A stretch of 11,166 nt of DNA from Cyanobacteria bacterium OH_PDB_112 (GCA_023457295.1 JAEWLZ010000024.1:1-11166); one strand, 5' to 3'; shown: positions 1 through 7,241, counted from the stretch's first letter. Numbers and translations are program-made. The notes: generated from the sequence alone by a model not told the origin.

Positions 1-1
1 T

Positions 2-1318
2 GATATGGGTCTTGGAAAAACAGTCCAAACTCTTGCCTTAATTCAAAAAGCCAGAGAAGAAAAAGGTCAAACGCCTTCTCTTGTAATTTGCCCTACAACA
101 GTTGTTTTCAACTGGGAAAACGAAATAGCAAGATTCACTCCTGAACTTAAGATAGTCAATCTTACAGGCGCAACACGTGCCGGGCTGTATAAAGAAATTA
201 AAAGCGCTGATGTTGTAATTACATCTTATGCTCTTGTAAGACGCGATATAGAACAGCTGCGAAAATACGATTTTAGATTTATAATTTTGGATGAATCACA
301 AAACATCAAAAATGCTGATTCTCAAACAGCGCAAGCGGTCAAACGTTTAAAAGGCGTTCACAAATTTGCGCTATCAGGTACTCCTATCGAAAACCGATTG
401 TCAGAACTTTGGAGTATTTTTGACTTCTTGATGCCCGATTTCTTGTATGATGAAGCTGAATTCAATTACAGGTTTGTTGTTCCAATTATGGAACGTGAAG
501 ACAAAACAGTTGGTTCACGTCTTAAAAAACAAATTTATCCGTTTATTTTGCGCCGTATGAAAAGAGATGTGGCAAAAGATTTGCCTGACAAAGTAGAGAA
601 CATGGCTTACTGTGAGCTTACACCTGAGCAAAAAGAGTTTTATCTTGAAGTTCTGGACTCTACCAAACAAGAAATCTTCGGTCTTGCAAATGAAGGGCTT
701 GAGAAAAATCGTATGTCTATTTTTGCGGCATTATTACGTTTACGTCAAATTTGCTGCCATCCGAAACTTTTCGATAAAACAGAATCACGCGGCAAAATTG
801 ATTCCGGCAAATTTGAAAAACTCAAATCTATGCTTGAAGAAATTATTGAAGAAGGGCATAGAGTACTCCTTTTCAGTCAGTTTGTGGATATGCTTGATAT
901 TGTTCGCGAATGGCTTCGTAAAAAAGGTATTAAGCATGAATATCTTACAGGACAGACCAAAGATAGAAAAGAAGCCGTCGAAAGATTCAATTCCGATGAG
1001 TCTATACCGATTTTCCTTATCAGCTTAAAAGCAGGCGGAACAGGTCTAAACCTTACCGGCGCAGATTATGTAATTCACTATGACCCATGGTGGAACCCTG
1101 CGGTCGAAGACCAGGCAACAGACCGTGCTTACCGTATCGGTCAGACCAAAAAAGTTTTTGTCTATCGCATAATTACCAAAGGTACAGTTGAAGAAAAGAT
1201 TCAAAAACTGAAATCAAAAAAACGCGACCTTGTAGACTCTATTATTTCGGTCGACAGAGATATCGGCAAATCACTAACATATGAAGATTTAAAAGAAATC
1301 TTAAGCGCGGATTTTTAA
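2..1318 (+). CDS. SNF2/Swi2-family DNA-dependent ATPase (DEAD/H-box helicase superfamily 2), 5' truncated by window edge
   Basis: This is the C-terminal part of a SNF2-type ATP-driven DNA translocase, a cytoplasmic protein that remodels protein-DNA complexes. The reading frame is open from base 2, so the gene begins outside the window. The first Met (base 5) lies inside the Walker A motif DMGLGKT and is not a start. Counting from that Met, all core motifs follow in order: GLGKT (2-6), the DESQ form of the DEAH box (96-99), SGTPIEN (124-130), LLRLRQICCHP (243-253), VLLFSQF (287-293), SLKAGGTGLNL (340-350) and DQATDRAYRIGQ (369-380). Both RecA-like lobes are therefore present and apparently intact. 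The missing N-terminus could hold a SWIM zinc finger or a SNF2-associated domain, which cannot be judged here. It converges on the glycosyltransferase gene with only 13 bases between. GC looks higher than in the neighbouring sugar genes. The family is certain; the exact role (repair, transcription recycling or other) is not. Confidence 0.95.
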   Translation, partial: DMGLGKTVQTLALIQKAREEKGQTPSLVICPTTVVFNWENEIARFTPELKIVNLTGATRAGLYKEIKSADVVITSYALVRRDIEQLRKYDFRFIILDESQNIKNADSQTAQAVKRLKGVHKFALSGTPIENRLSELWSIFDFLMPDFLYDEAEFNYRFVVPIMEREDKTVGSRLKKQIYPFILRRMKRDVAKDLPDKVENMAYCELTPEQKEFYLEVLDSTKQEIFGLANEGLEKNRMSIFAALLRLRQICCHPKLFDKTESRGKIDSGKFEKLKSMLEEIIEEGHRVLLFSQFVDMLDIVREWLRKKGIKHEYLTGQTKDRKEAVERFNSDESIPIFLISLKAGGTGLNLTGADYVIHYDPWWNPAVEDQATDRAYRIGQTKKVFVYRIITKGTVEEKIQKLKSKKRDLVDSIISVDRDIGKSLTYEDLKEILSADF

Positions 1319-1331
1319 AAAATCCAAATTT

Positions 1332-2174
1332 TTAAGCTTTGTTGAAAATCACCGTCCGAAGCAAATATTTCAAGTGTTTTGGAAGTGAAATAATTCTTAC
1401 TGTTATTTCTGCCAAAACACCTTGAGTTATCCTGAAATATATATACTCGCTACGCTGCATGAAGAGTTTTTTACGGGGATTTGGAGATTTTGCTTCAAAA
1501 TGATACATTTGACTTTCCGCCACAAAGAAAATTTTGTAGCCCGCTTTTAAAATACGATTTTGAAGTTCGGTTTCTTCAAAAAACAAGAAAAATCTTTGGT
1601 CAAAATTTCCTACTTCATCTATAACAGACTTGCGAAGCATCAAGTCTGCTCCTGTAATAAATCCAACCTCGCCGTCTTTTGTTCTGTCAAAATCTTTTTT
1701 ATATCCGCGAAGTTTTTTATATTTTCCAGGAAAAATAAATTTCAAAGGGGTATGTGTAATAATTTTATCTTTCAGCAGAGTCTGCATTCCAAAAGAGTCG
1801 TGCTTTTCAAGATTTTCATCATACAAATTTCCGCCACAAGCTCCACAATCGGAATTGTTTTCCATAAAATCATAAAGAATTTTCACAGAATTATTAATTA
1901 GAAGACAATCAGGATTTAGCAAAAACAAATATTTACCTTTTGCTTGCTCCATACCCAAATTATTTGCTCTCCCAAAACCAAGATTTTCTTTTGAACGAAT
2001 TAACTTTACCTGTGAAAAATCACGTTCCAACATACTACAAGAATCGTCTTTTGAATCATTATCAACAACAATCACTTCAAAATTTAATCCTTGAGTTTTT
2101 TCAAAAACCGAGTTAAGGCAGTTTTTTAGCAATTGGCTTGTATTATAGCTTACTATTATTATAGAGACATCCAT
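1332..2174 (-). CDS. Glycosyltransferase family 2 (WbbL/rhamnosyltransferase-like)
   Basis: A 280-residue GT-A fold transferase that would move a sugar from a nucleotide sugar to a lipid- or polysaccharide-linked acceptor at the inner face of the inner membrane. From the chosen Met it opens with the typical MDVSIIIVSYN strand. VDNDS (37-41) and NPD (87-89, the DXD-equivalent metal/nucleotide site) follow, then FITGADLMLRK (172-182) and the acceptor-side FFEETELQNR (198-207) expected in WbbL-like enzymes. The C-terminus is basic and has no clear membrane segment. An in-frame ATG at 2219 would add 15 residues that do not belong to the domain and would overlap the promoter candidate, so 2174 is preferred; neither start has a Shine-Dalgarno site. 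It is divergent from the GT4-glf pair, which suggests a shared surface-glycan pathway. Donor and acceptor sugars cannot be told from sequence. Confidence 0.88.
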   Translation of the reverse strand: MDVSIIIVSYNTSQLLKNCLNSVFEKTQGLNFEVIVVDNDSKDDSCSMLERDFSQVKLIRSKENLGFGRANNLGMEQAKGKYLFLLNPDCLLINNSVKILYDFMENNSDCGACGGNLYDENLEKHDSFGMQTLLKDKIITHTPLKFIFPGKYKKLRGYKKDFDRTKDGEVGFITGADLMLRKSVIDEVGNFDQRFFLFFEETELQNRILKAGYKIFFVAESQMYHFEAKSPNPRKKLFMQRSEYIYFRITQGVLAEITVRIISLPKHLKYLLRTVIFNKA

Positions 2175-2180
2175 TGTTTG

Positions 2181-2209
2181 ATGATAAAATAAATAAAAAA
2201 TTGTTGCAA
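2181..2209 (-). promoter_or_regulatory. Candidate sigma70-type promoter for the GT2 gene, near-leaderless
   Basis: On the minus strand, TTGCAA (2204-2209) and TATCAT (2181-2186) are separated by exactly 17 bases, and TATCAT differs from the consensus -10 at one position. Only six bases (CAAACA) lie between the -10 box and the ATG at 2174, so transcription would start at or next to the start codon. No Shine-Dalgarno site is visible, which fits a leaderless message. AT-rich sequence throws up such matches by chance, so this is a moderate call. Confidence 0.4.
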
Positions 2210-2232
2210 TTAATGCCATATATATTTTTTCA

Positions 2233-2241
2233 TGTTAATTT
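2233..2241 (+). promoter_or_regulatory. Candidate extended -10 promoter for the GT4-glf operon
   Basis: TGTTAATTT matches an extended -10 (TG, one base, then T-A-n-n-n-T at 2236-2241) and ends six bases before the ATG at 2248. No convincing -35 lies 16-18 bases upstream. The AGGA at 2243-2246 is too close to the ATG to work as a normal ribosome site. The layout mirrors the promoter candidate of the divergent GT2 gene. It is a weak match on its own. Confidence 0.28.
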
Positions 2242-2247
2242 TAGGAT

Positions 2248-3336
2248 ATGATAGCTTTTTTGATAGAAAAATTTCAAGATAAAAACTTTCGCGGCGGTGG
2301 AGAAAAACTGAATTTTAATTTGATTTCTCAACTGATAAAACTTGGATTTGATATAGATATTTTTTGCAATAATTCTAATGTTGAAAAAGATTACGGAATC
2401 AAAAATATCAATGTTCTTAATATTGATAAAGAAAAATTTTTAAAAGAAGCAGTCAAAATAATTCCATTTAAAGAATACGATGCAGTTTTTTCAGAAAATC
2501 TTTCAATTCCTTGTGACATTTGTTATGTTCACGGACACACAATAAAATACAGACAAGAAATTGTAAGAAATTCTTTTGAAGGATTTTTTACCAAATACTT
2601 TAAACCTCAAAGATATTTTGAAAAAATTAAAAAAGCAAAAAAACAACAATCTATGGCTCAACAATGTAAAAAAATACTTGTTCCTTCAAATTTGCATAAA
2701 GAAGATATTGTAAAAAATTTAAAAATTTCAGAAGACAAAGTTTTTGTATTACCTCCTGCTATTGAAATGCCGCAAAATACAGAAAAAAGTATAAATGAAG
2801 TTTATACTTTTGGACTTTCCGCAATAGGCTTCGCCAATAAAGGCGGATATATCGCATTAAAAGCCTTTATTAAATTCATTAAAAAAAACAATGCAAAAAT
2901 TAAAATAATCTATCCCAAATGGCGAAAAAATATCTTTTTAAGATTGTTTTTGTTTTTCAATAACTTGAATAAAAAAGTCGAATTTACAGATATGTATGAA
3001 AATATGGCTGATTTTTATAAAAGTATTGATTGTCTTTTAGTTCCTTCTAAAGAAGAAACTTTCGGGATGGTAATTACAGAGGCGATGTCTTATGGTGTAC
3101 CTGTAATTATAAGTTCTCGCTGCGGAGCTAAAGATTTGGTAAAAGACGGTCAAAACGGATTCCTTTTTGATATGAAAAATAAAAATACAGAAAATCTCTC
3201 CGCAAAAATGGAAGAAATATTTCAAAAAACACCAGAAGAACTTAATATCATAACAAATAATGCCGTTAAAACTGTGGAAAGTTTGACTTGGGAAGACTTT
3301 GCAAGTAAATTTGTAAGCATATATAATCAGAAATAA
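2248..3336 (+). CDS. Glycosyltransferase family 4 (GT-B fold, retaining type)
   Basis: A 362-residue GT-B transferase. The N-terminal acceptor lobe begins with IAFLIEKF and carries the glycine loop GGGEKLN (16-22). A short linker leads to LVPSNLHKEDI (144-154), where the donor lobe starts. The donor-binding E-x7-E signature is EETFGMVITEAMSYGVPVI (269-287), with Glu270 and Glu278 as the usual pair, followed by AKDLVKDGQNGFLF (294-307). No membrane segment is visible, so it should be cytoplasmic or peripheral on the inner membrane, adding one sugar to a glycan precursor. The ATG at 2248 fits the domain start exactly even though it lacks a properly spaced ribosome site. glf follows after 12 bases and is surely co-transcribed, so a role in building a galactofuranose-containing glycan is a fair inference. 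The donor itself is not readable. A hand count of line 2641-2700 gives about 27% GC. Confidence 0.88.
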   Translation: MIAFLIEKFQDKNFRGGGEKLNFNLISQLIKLGFDIDIFCNNSNVEKDYGIKNINVLNIDKEKFLKEAVKIIPFKEYDAVFSENLSIPCDICYVHGHTIKYRQEIVRNSFEGFFTKYFKPQRYFEKIKKAKKQQSMAQQCKKILVPSNLHKEDIVKNLKISEDKVFVLPPAIEMPQNTEKSINEVYTFGLSAIGFANKGGYIALKAFIKFIKKNNAKIKIIYPKWRKNIFLRLFLFFNNLNKKVEFTDMYENMADFYKSIDCLLVPSKEETFGMVITEAMSYGVPVIISSRCGAKDLVKDGQNGFLFDMKNKNTENLSAKMEEIFQKTPEELNIITNNAVKTVESLTWEDFASKFVSIYNQK

Positions 3337-3341
3337 GAAGG
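3337..3341 (+). promoter_or_regulatory. Ribosome binding site of glf
   Basis: GAAGG lies seven bases upstream of the ATG at 3349 and directly follows the TAA of the GT4 gene (3334-3336). It fixes the glf start and supports translation from a shared mRNA. It also shows that this genome does use Shine-Dalgarno sites, which makes their absence before some other genes notable. Confidence 0.7.
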
Positions 3342-3348
3342 AAATATA

Positions 3349-4467
3349 ATGCCAAAGATTAAAAATTTGGTTGTAGGAGCAGGATTTTCAGGAGCAGTTA
3401 TAGCAGAAAGACTGGCATCTGTTTTTGGTGAAGATGTCCTTATAATAGATAAAAAAAATCATATTGCAGGAAATAGTTATGATTATATAGATAACAACGG
3501 AATATGCGTTCATAAATACGGTTCACATATTTTTCATACAAATTATGAAAAAGTTTGGGAATATTTAAACAATTTTACAGATTTTAATTCCTATCAACAC
3601 AAAGTAATTGCAATTATTGATGAGACAGAAACGGAAATACCTTTCAATTTAAATTCTCTTTACGATGCTTTTGAGCTTTCTTTAGCCCAAAAACTTGAAA
3701 AAAAACTTTTGAAAAAATTTGATGAAAATACAAAAGTTCCTATTTTAGAATTTCAAAAACAAGATGATGAAGATTTAAGATTTCTTGCAAATTATATATA
3801 TGAAAAAGTATTTTTAAATTATACAACCAAGCAATGGGGCGTAAAACCTGAAGAAATTGACTCATCTGTTACAGCAAGAGTACCTGTTTATATAAGTCGT
3901 GACAGCAGATATTTTCAAGATAAATTCCAAGGAATTCCTTTGCAAGGATATTCTCAACTTATTGAAAATATGCTTACAAATCCTAAAATAAAAATTCAAT
4001 TAAATACAGATTTTTCATTATTAAAAGATATAGAATATGACCGGCTTTTTTATACAGGTTCAATAGATGAATTTTTTGGATATAAATACGGAGTTTTACC
4101 TTACCGGAGTGTATATTTTGAGCTCGAAGAACATAATAAAGAATTCTATCAAAATAATTCCGTAGTAAATTACCCAAATGATAATGATTTTACCCGTATA
4201 CATGAATACAAATATTACCTTGACGACAAATCACCTAAAACAGTTATTGCTAAAGAATATTCAGAAGCATTTGAAATAGGAAAAAATGAACGTTATTATC
4301 CCATCTCTAAAGATGAAAATATCGAACTGTATAAAAAATATCTTAAAGATGCCCAAAAACTTGAAAATGTTTATTTTTTGGGAAGGTTAGGAGATTATAA
4401 ATACTACGATATGGATAAAGCCGTATTTCGTGCTTTAGAAGTATTTGAAGAATTAAAAAAAATCTAA
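3349..4467 (+). CDS. glf: UDP-galactopyranose mutase
   Basis: This flavoenzyme interconverts UDP-galactopyranose and UDP-galactofuranose in the cytoplasm, supplying Galf for LPS O-antigen, capsule or other surface glycans. The 372 residues match the usual bacterial length (about 370-390). The FAD site GxGxxG is at 10-15 (GAGFSG), followed by LIIDKKNHIAGNSYD (31-45) and the hallmark HKYGSHIFHTN (55-65). The active-site TTKQWG (159-164) supplies the substrate-stacking Trp163. Arg177 (in ARVPV) and Arg283 (in FTRIHEYK) correspond to the two phosphate-binding arginines known from the Klebsiella enzyme, and GRLGDYKYYDM (345-355) is the conserved FAD-binding end. Nothing essential is missing, so it should be active. 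It is the second gene of the GT4-glf pair and has a good ribosome site. Its TAA overlaps the TAG of the gene on the other strand, leaving no intergenic terminator. A hand count of line 3541-3600 gives about 22% GC. Confidence 0.96.
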   Translation: MPKIKNLVVGAGFSGAVIAERLASVFGEDVLIIDKKNHIAGNSYDYIDNNGICVHKYGSHIFHTNYEKVWEYLNNFTDFNSYQHKVIAIIDETETEIPFNLNSLYDAFELSLAQKLEKKLLKKFDENTKVPILEFQKQDDEDLRFLANYIYEKVFLNYTTKQWGVKPEEIDSSVTARVPVYISRDSRYFQDKFQGIPLQGYSQLIENMLTNPKIKIQLNTDFSLLKDIEYDRLFYTGSIDEFFGYKYGVLPYRSVYFELEEHNKEFYQNNSVVNYPNDNDFTRIHEYKYYLDDKSPKTVIAKEYSEAFEIGKNERYYPISKDENIELYKKYLKDAQKLENVYFLGRLGDYKYYDMDKAVFRALEVFEELKKI

Positions 4468-5423
4468 ATTTTTTCAGCAGGAACAATAAGCTTGTAAGCA
4501 TCTTCATTTGAAGGCAAAGGCTCTTTAGGCGGATGAGTTTTTTCGTAATTTGTTTTTATCTTCGCATGAACTGACTTATAAGTAGCAGGTTCAGGAATTC
4601 CTATTCTAAAATTAACCGCAAAAACAGGATAATTAGAAGGAATAACCCACAAATCAACACCCGATTTTTTATAATTCAGCCCAAAAAGAGGCAAAACAAC
4701 AGGTTCTATAAAGCCTAACTGTATAGGCGCATGTTCTTTGTAACCATGCATTACCCCTGCTTTATATTGAAAGTCTAAGGAAATATTTTTTGTGAATTGT
4801 TTTTTCCAAATACGTCTTGACACACAAACAAAGTATGTATCAGAATACCAGCTGTTTACAAACCTACCTGTTGCAACTCCGCCATATTGTACCGCCAACA
4901 TATTATTGGTATTGTTTCTCTCGTCTCTGTGAGGGTCTGTGTGAATTGCCTGCATCCCTATTAAAAGTGCGTCATAAGACGGTTCACCTTTTATTATAGG
5001 TTTCCATTTTTCCCAATTCGCTCTGCTAAAGAATGGTTTGCGTTTTCTTTCCAAAACAGCATTTCCTTCAAGAGTCATATCATCAAATTCTGATGGATTT
5101 GTAATGGGGGTAACAGCACCAATGAAAGGTTTTTCCTTTAAATTGGCAAATAAATTTTCTTTAGCAATAGGAGATTCGCTGTCATAATCATCACCTATTT
5201 TCATTGTTTCTATGTAAGCAACTTCATGTATAGGAGATTTTTCGGATAAATTATCAAATTCCTTTTGGTTTTTTAGGATTTCAGCATTTTGAGATGCGAA
5301 TTGAAGCGGCTGATAATTATTCACCGTATCAATTTTTTCTTGCATAGAAGGATCATACGCCATACAAATTTTGTCAGCGTATAAAAATAAAATTAAGACT
5401 AATACAATATGAAAACGTTTCAC
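4464..5423 (-). CDS. Exported protein with C-terminal PagP-like beta-barrel domain (function uncertain)
   Basis: A 319-residue exported protein starting at GTG (5421-5423). The signal peptide is a basic head, a hydrophobic core and a probable cut after Cys-Met-Ala (20-22). Residues 23-130 are polar, with no domain I recognise. Residues 150-276 alternate like membrane beta-strands and line up by eye with the E. coli lipid A palmitoyltransferase PagP: AIHTDPHRDERNN around His161 (PagP His33 region), RFVNSW at 187-192 (PagP FKDSW, catalytic Asp76-Ser77), and AGVMHGYKEHAPIQL then EPVVLPLFGLNY, VDLWVIPS and VFAVNFRI (222-274), matching PagP's last strands in order. Asn190 stands where PagP has Asp. 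A 43-residue Pro/Lys-rich tail follows the barrel, unlike PagP, which ends on its last strand. Location in the outer membrane is inferred. It could instead be another small-barrel family with no acyltransferase activity. It is divergent from the EEP-like gene and converges on glf. Confidence 0.8.
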   Translation of the reverse strand: MKRFHIVLVLILFLYADKICMAYDPSMQEKIDTVNNYQPLQFASQNAEILKNQKEFDNLSEKSPIHEVAYIETMKIGDDYDSESPIAKENLFANLKEKPFIGAVTPITNPSEFDDMTLEGNAVLERKRKPFFSRANWEKWKPIIKGEPSYDALLIGMQAIHTDPHRDERNNTNNMLAVQYGGVATGRFVNSWYSDTYFVCVSRRIWKKQFTKNISLDFQYKAGVMHGYKEHAPIQLGFIEPVVLPLFGLNYKKSGVDLWVIPSNYPVFAVNFRIGIPEPATYKSVHAKIKTNYEKTHPPKEPLPSNEDAYKLIVPAEKI

Positions 5424-5596
5424 TTTTTAATTTTCTCTTTTTAAAAAAAGCTTAACATAAAAAATATGCCAAAACTTTTATCCTCCCAAAAACCTCTCCG
5501 GAAGAGATTATTCAATTATCTCAAAATATTTATTTAAAGGCAACTTTGTTACAACTGGTAAATTAAGGGTTTTTATATTATGCTCTTTTAAAAAAC

Positions 5597-5604
5597 GGGA
5601 AGGA
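5597..5604 (+). promoter_or_regulatory. Strong ribosome binding site of the EEP-like gene
   Basis: GGGAAGGA ends five bases before the ATG at 5610, the strongest Shine-Dalgarno site in the window. It sets the start codon, which opens directly on a signal peptide. TATATT and TATTAT overlap upstream at 5574-5581 and could be a -10, but I see no -35 at the right distance, so the promoter in the 5424-5609 gap stays undefined. Confidence 0.7.
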
Positions 5605-5609
5605 TTAAA

Positions 5610-7241
5610 ATGAAAAAATTTCATAAAGTTGTTACAGCTATTGCACTTATTTTTATTACAAGCTTGAACTCTTTTGCAACACTTATTTCTATTGATGAGT
5701 TGTCTTTTGAAGATTTTGCAAGAATTTACAAAGATAAAAATTATAAGAAAGAAGTTACTGAAAAAATTCTTTCTACCCCAATCATCGATAACAATATAAA
5801 TATTTGCTCCCAATATACTTATAAATCACATCCCAAATTAAAAGATTTGGTAGTTTTATCACAATGGGATCTTATGTATAATCTAAACGCAGAGCAAGTT
5901 TATCAGGCTTTTTCAGACCCGCAAAAACTCATTGATAAAGCTGTGGAAGACTACAACACCAAACTTTCCAGATATATTGAAGATGAAAAAGATGATGATT
6001 ATGAAATAAAAACTTTAGAAGAAGTTAAAGCAAAAATTGCCGATGAATCAAAAGTTTTGAATAGCTCAGATATTATAATTTTAAATAATGTAGATATCGG
6101 TATGCCTAGAACTCAATACAGAAATATGCCTCGAGAGTTGGCTGAAAAACTTCATTATAACTATGCTTTTGCTCCTGAATTTATTGAAGTTGACCCTGCG
6201 ACTATGGGACTTGAAAATTACCGCTGGTCTGACAGCACGATAATAAAAGAAGCATCTAATACTTCTGAATATACTGTCGATAGAGAAAAATACAAAGGAA
6301 TTACCGGAACAGCTATTCTTAGCCGTTTCCCTCTCAAAAATGCCCGCATTATACCGCTTATAGATGTTTATGATTGGTATGAATGTGAAAAAAATAACAA
6401 CTATAAAATTGAAAACGCAGTCCGTACAGGGATGAAAACGGTATTTAAAGAAGATAATATACGTCAGATTCGTTTGGGGCACAGAATTGCTCTTGTCGCC
6501 GATATAGAACTTCCCGAAGGAACTTTTACAGTTGTCGGTACTCAAATTGAAAAACGTACACGTCCTAATGAACGGGCCAAGCAAATGAACTATCTTTTAT
6601 CTCAAATATCAGATATAAATCATCCTGTAATTCTTGCAGGCAATTTAAATACAACTACTTATAACCACCAACCAAAAAGTGCCAAAACAATGCTAAAAAA
6701 CAAAGTCACCGACCCTGATGCACTTGCTGAAACATTGTTTTTTGCAGCTGTACCGGTTGGGATGGCCGCAAGTTGGGTAGCAAGACCTATTTTTGATATT
6801 TTCAGAAAAGTTAATGACCCGACAGTTGTGAGTATTCCCATCATTTCACCAAACCGTGAAAAAAAGATGTTTAATACTATAAGAAGATTTGAATTTGATG
6901 ACGGATGCAAATTTGATTTCCGAGGCAACCCTGAAACATCTATCAATAATTCATCTAAACTTTTCTCATCTTCCAATGAGCGTGGAAAAAAAGGCTATAT
7001 TTCGACCTACAAAACAAAACGCACGTTAGGAATTTCGAATTATAAAATAAGCTGGATTCTTGCGAAAAGTTATAATACAAAAACTAAACCAAAAAAATCT
7101 GACAATCCTTGCGAAAAAATGGCTCCTCATTTCGGACGTACGCTTTACGATTTGAATTTTTCATATCTTCAGCCGATTACAATTCAGGCACCAATTACAG
7201 CAGTATTCCCTCTTACAGATTATAAAAATTCTGCAAAATAG
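5610..7241 (+). CDS. Secreted endonuclease/exonuclease/phosphatase (EEP) fold protein, probable pseudoenzyme
   Basis: A 543-residue exported protein. The signal peptide is MKKFHKVVTA plus a hydrophobic core, with a probable cut after Phe-Ala (22-23). The EEP framework is recognisable: SSDIIILNNVDIGMPRT (152-168, family LQEVD), GTAILSRFPLKNAR (233-246), LGHRIALVADIELPEGTFTVVGTQIE (289-314, family nTHL), PVILAGNLNTT (339-349, family GDFN) and ISWILAKS (480-487), ending in APITAVFPL (527-535). The catalytic positions are changed: Glu to Asn160, His to Gln312, Asp to Asn345, Asp to Ser481, and the terminal Ser-Asp-His reads Thr-Ile-Gln (524-526). Asn347 of GDxN is kept. An acidic linker (122-147) and a hydrophobic stretch (371-394), which could be an amphipathic or membrane helix, are additions. 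Metal-dependent hydrolysis therefore looks lost, and a binding or structural role in the periplasm or outside is inferred. The reading frame is intact, so this is not an ordinary decaying gene. It faces away from the PagP-like gene. Confidence 0.85.
   Translation: MKKFHKVVTAIALIFITSLNSFATLISIDELSFEDFARIYKDKNYKKEVTEKILSTPIIDNNINICSQYTYKSHPKLKDLVVLSQWDLMYNLNAEQVYQAFSDPQKLIDKAVEDYNTKLSRYIEDEKDDDYEIKTLEEVKAKIADESKVLNSSDIIILNNVDIGMPRTQYRNMPRELAEKLHYNYAFAPEFIEVDPATMGLENYRWSDSTIIKEASNTSEYTVDREKYKGITGTAILSRFPLKNARIIPLIDVYDWYECEKNNNYKIENAVRTGMKTVFKEDNIRQIRLGHRIALVADIELPEGTFTVVGTQIEKRTRPNERAKQMNYLLSQISDINHPVILAGNLNTTTYNHQPKSAKTMLKNKVTDPDALAETLFFAAVPVGMAASWVARPIFDIFRKVNDPTVVSIPIISPNREKKMFNTIRRFEFDDGCKFDFRGNPETSINNSSKLFSSSNERGKKGYISTYKTKRTLGISNYKISWILAKSYNTKTKPKKSDNPCEKMAPHFGRTLYDLNFSYLQPITIQAPITAVFPLTDYKNSAK

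Noticed and set aside
1300..1336. Palindromic A/T-rich stretch (GGATTTTT/AAAAATCC and TTAAAAA/TTTTTAA) between the converging SNF2 and GT2 genes, as a two-way terminator
   Set aside because: The first pairing leaves a one-base loop and the second stem has no G-C pair, so a stable hairpin is unlikely. It may still help end transcription but I cannot support the call.
2175..2219. N-terminal extension of the GT2 protein to the ATG at 2219
   Set aside because: The added residues precede the domain's first strand, lack a ribosome site, and run through the promoter candidate.
5505..5518. CTCT-CCGGA-AGAG hairpin in the divergent gap as a regulator site or terminator
   Set aside because: The stem is four bases, with no T-run and no second copy nearby. 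It is too short to separate from chance.
6081..6584. A 167-codon open frame on the minus strand inside the EEP-like gene
   Set aside because: It lies opposite a gene with recognisable motifs and a strong ribosome site, its product is Phe/Ile/Ser-rich without any domain, and it has no ribosome site of its own.
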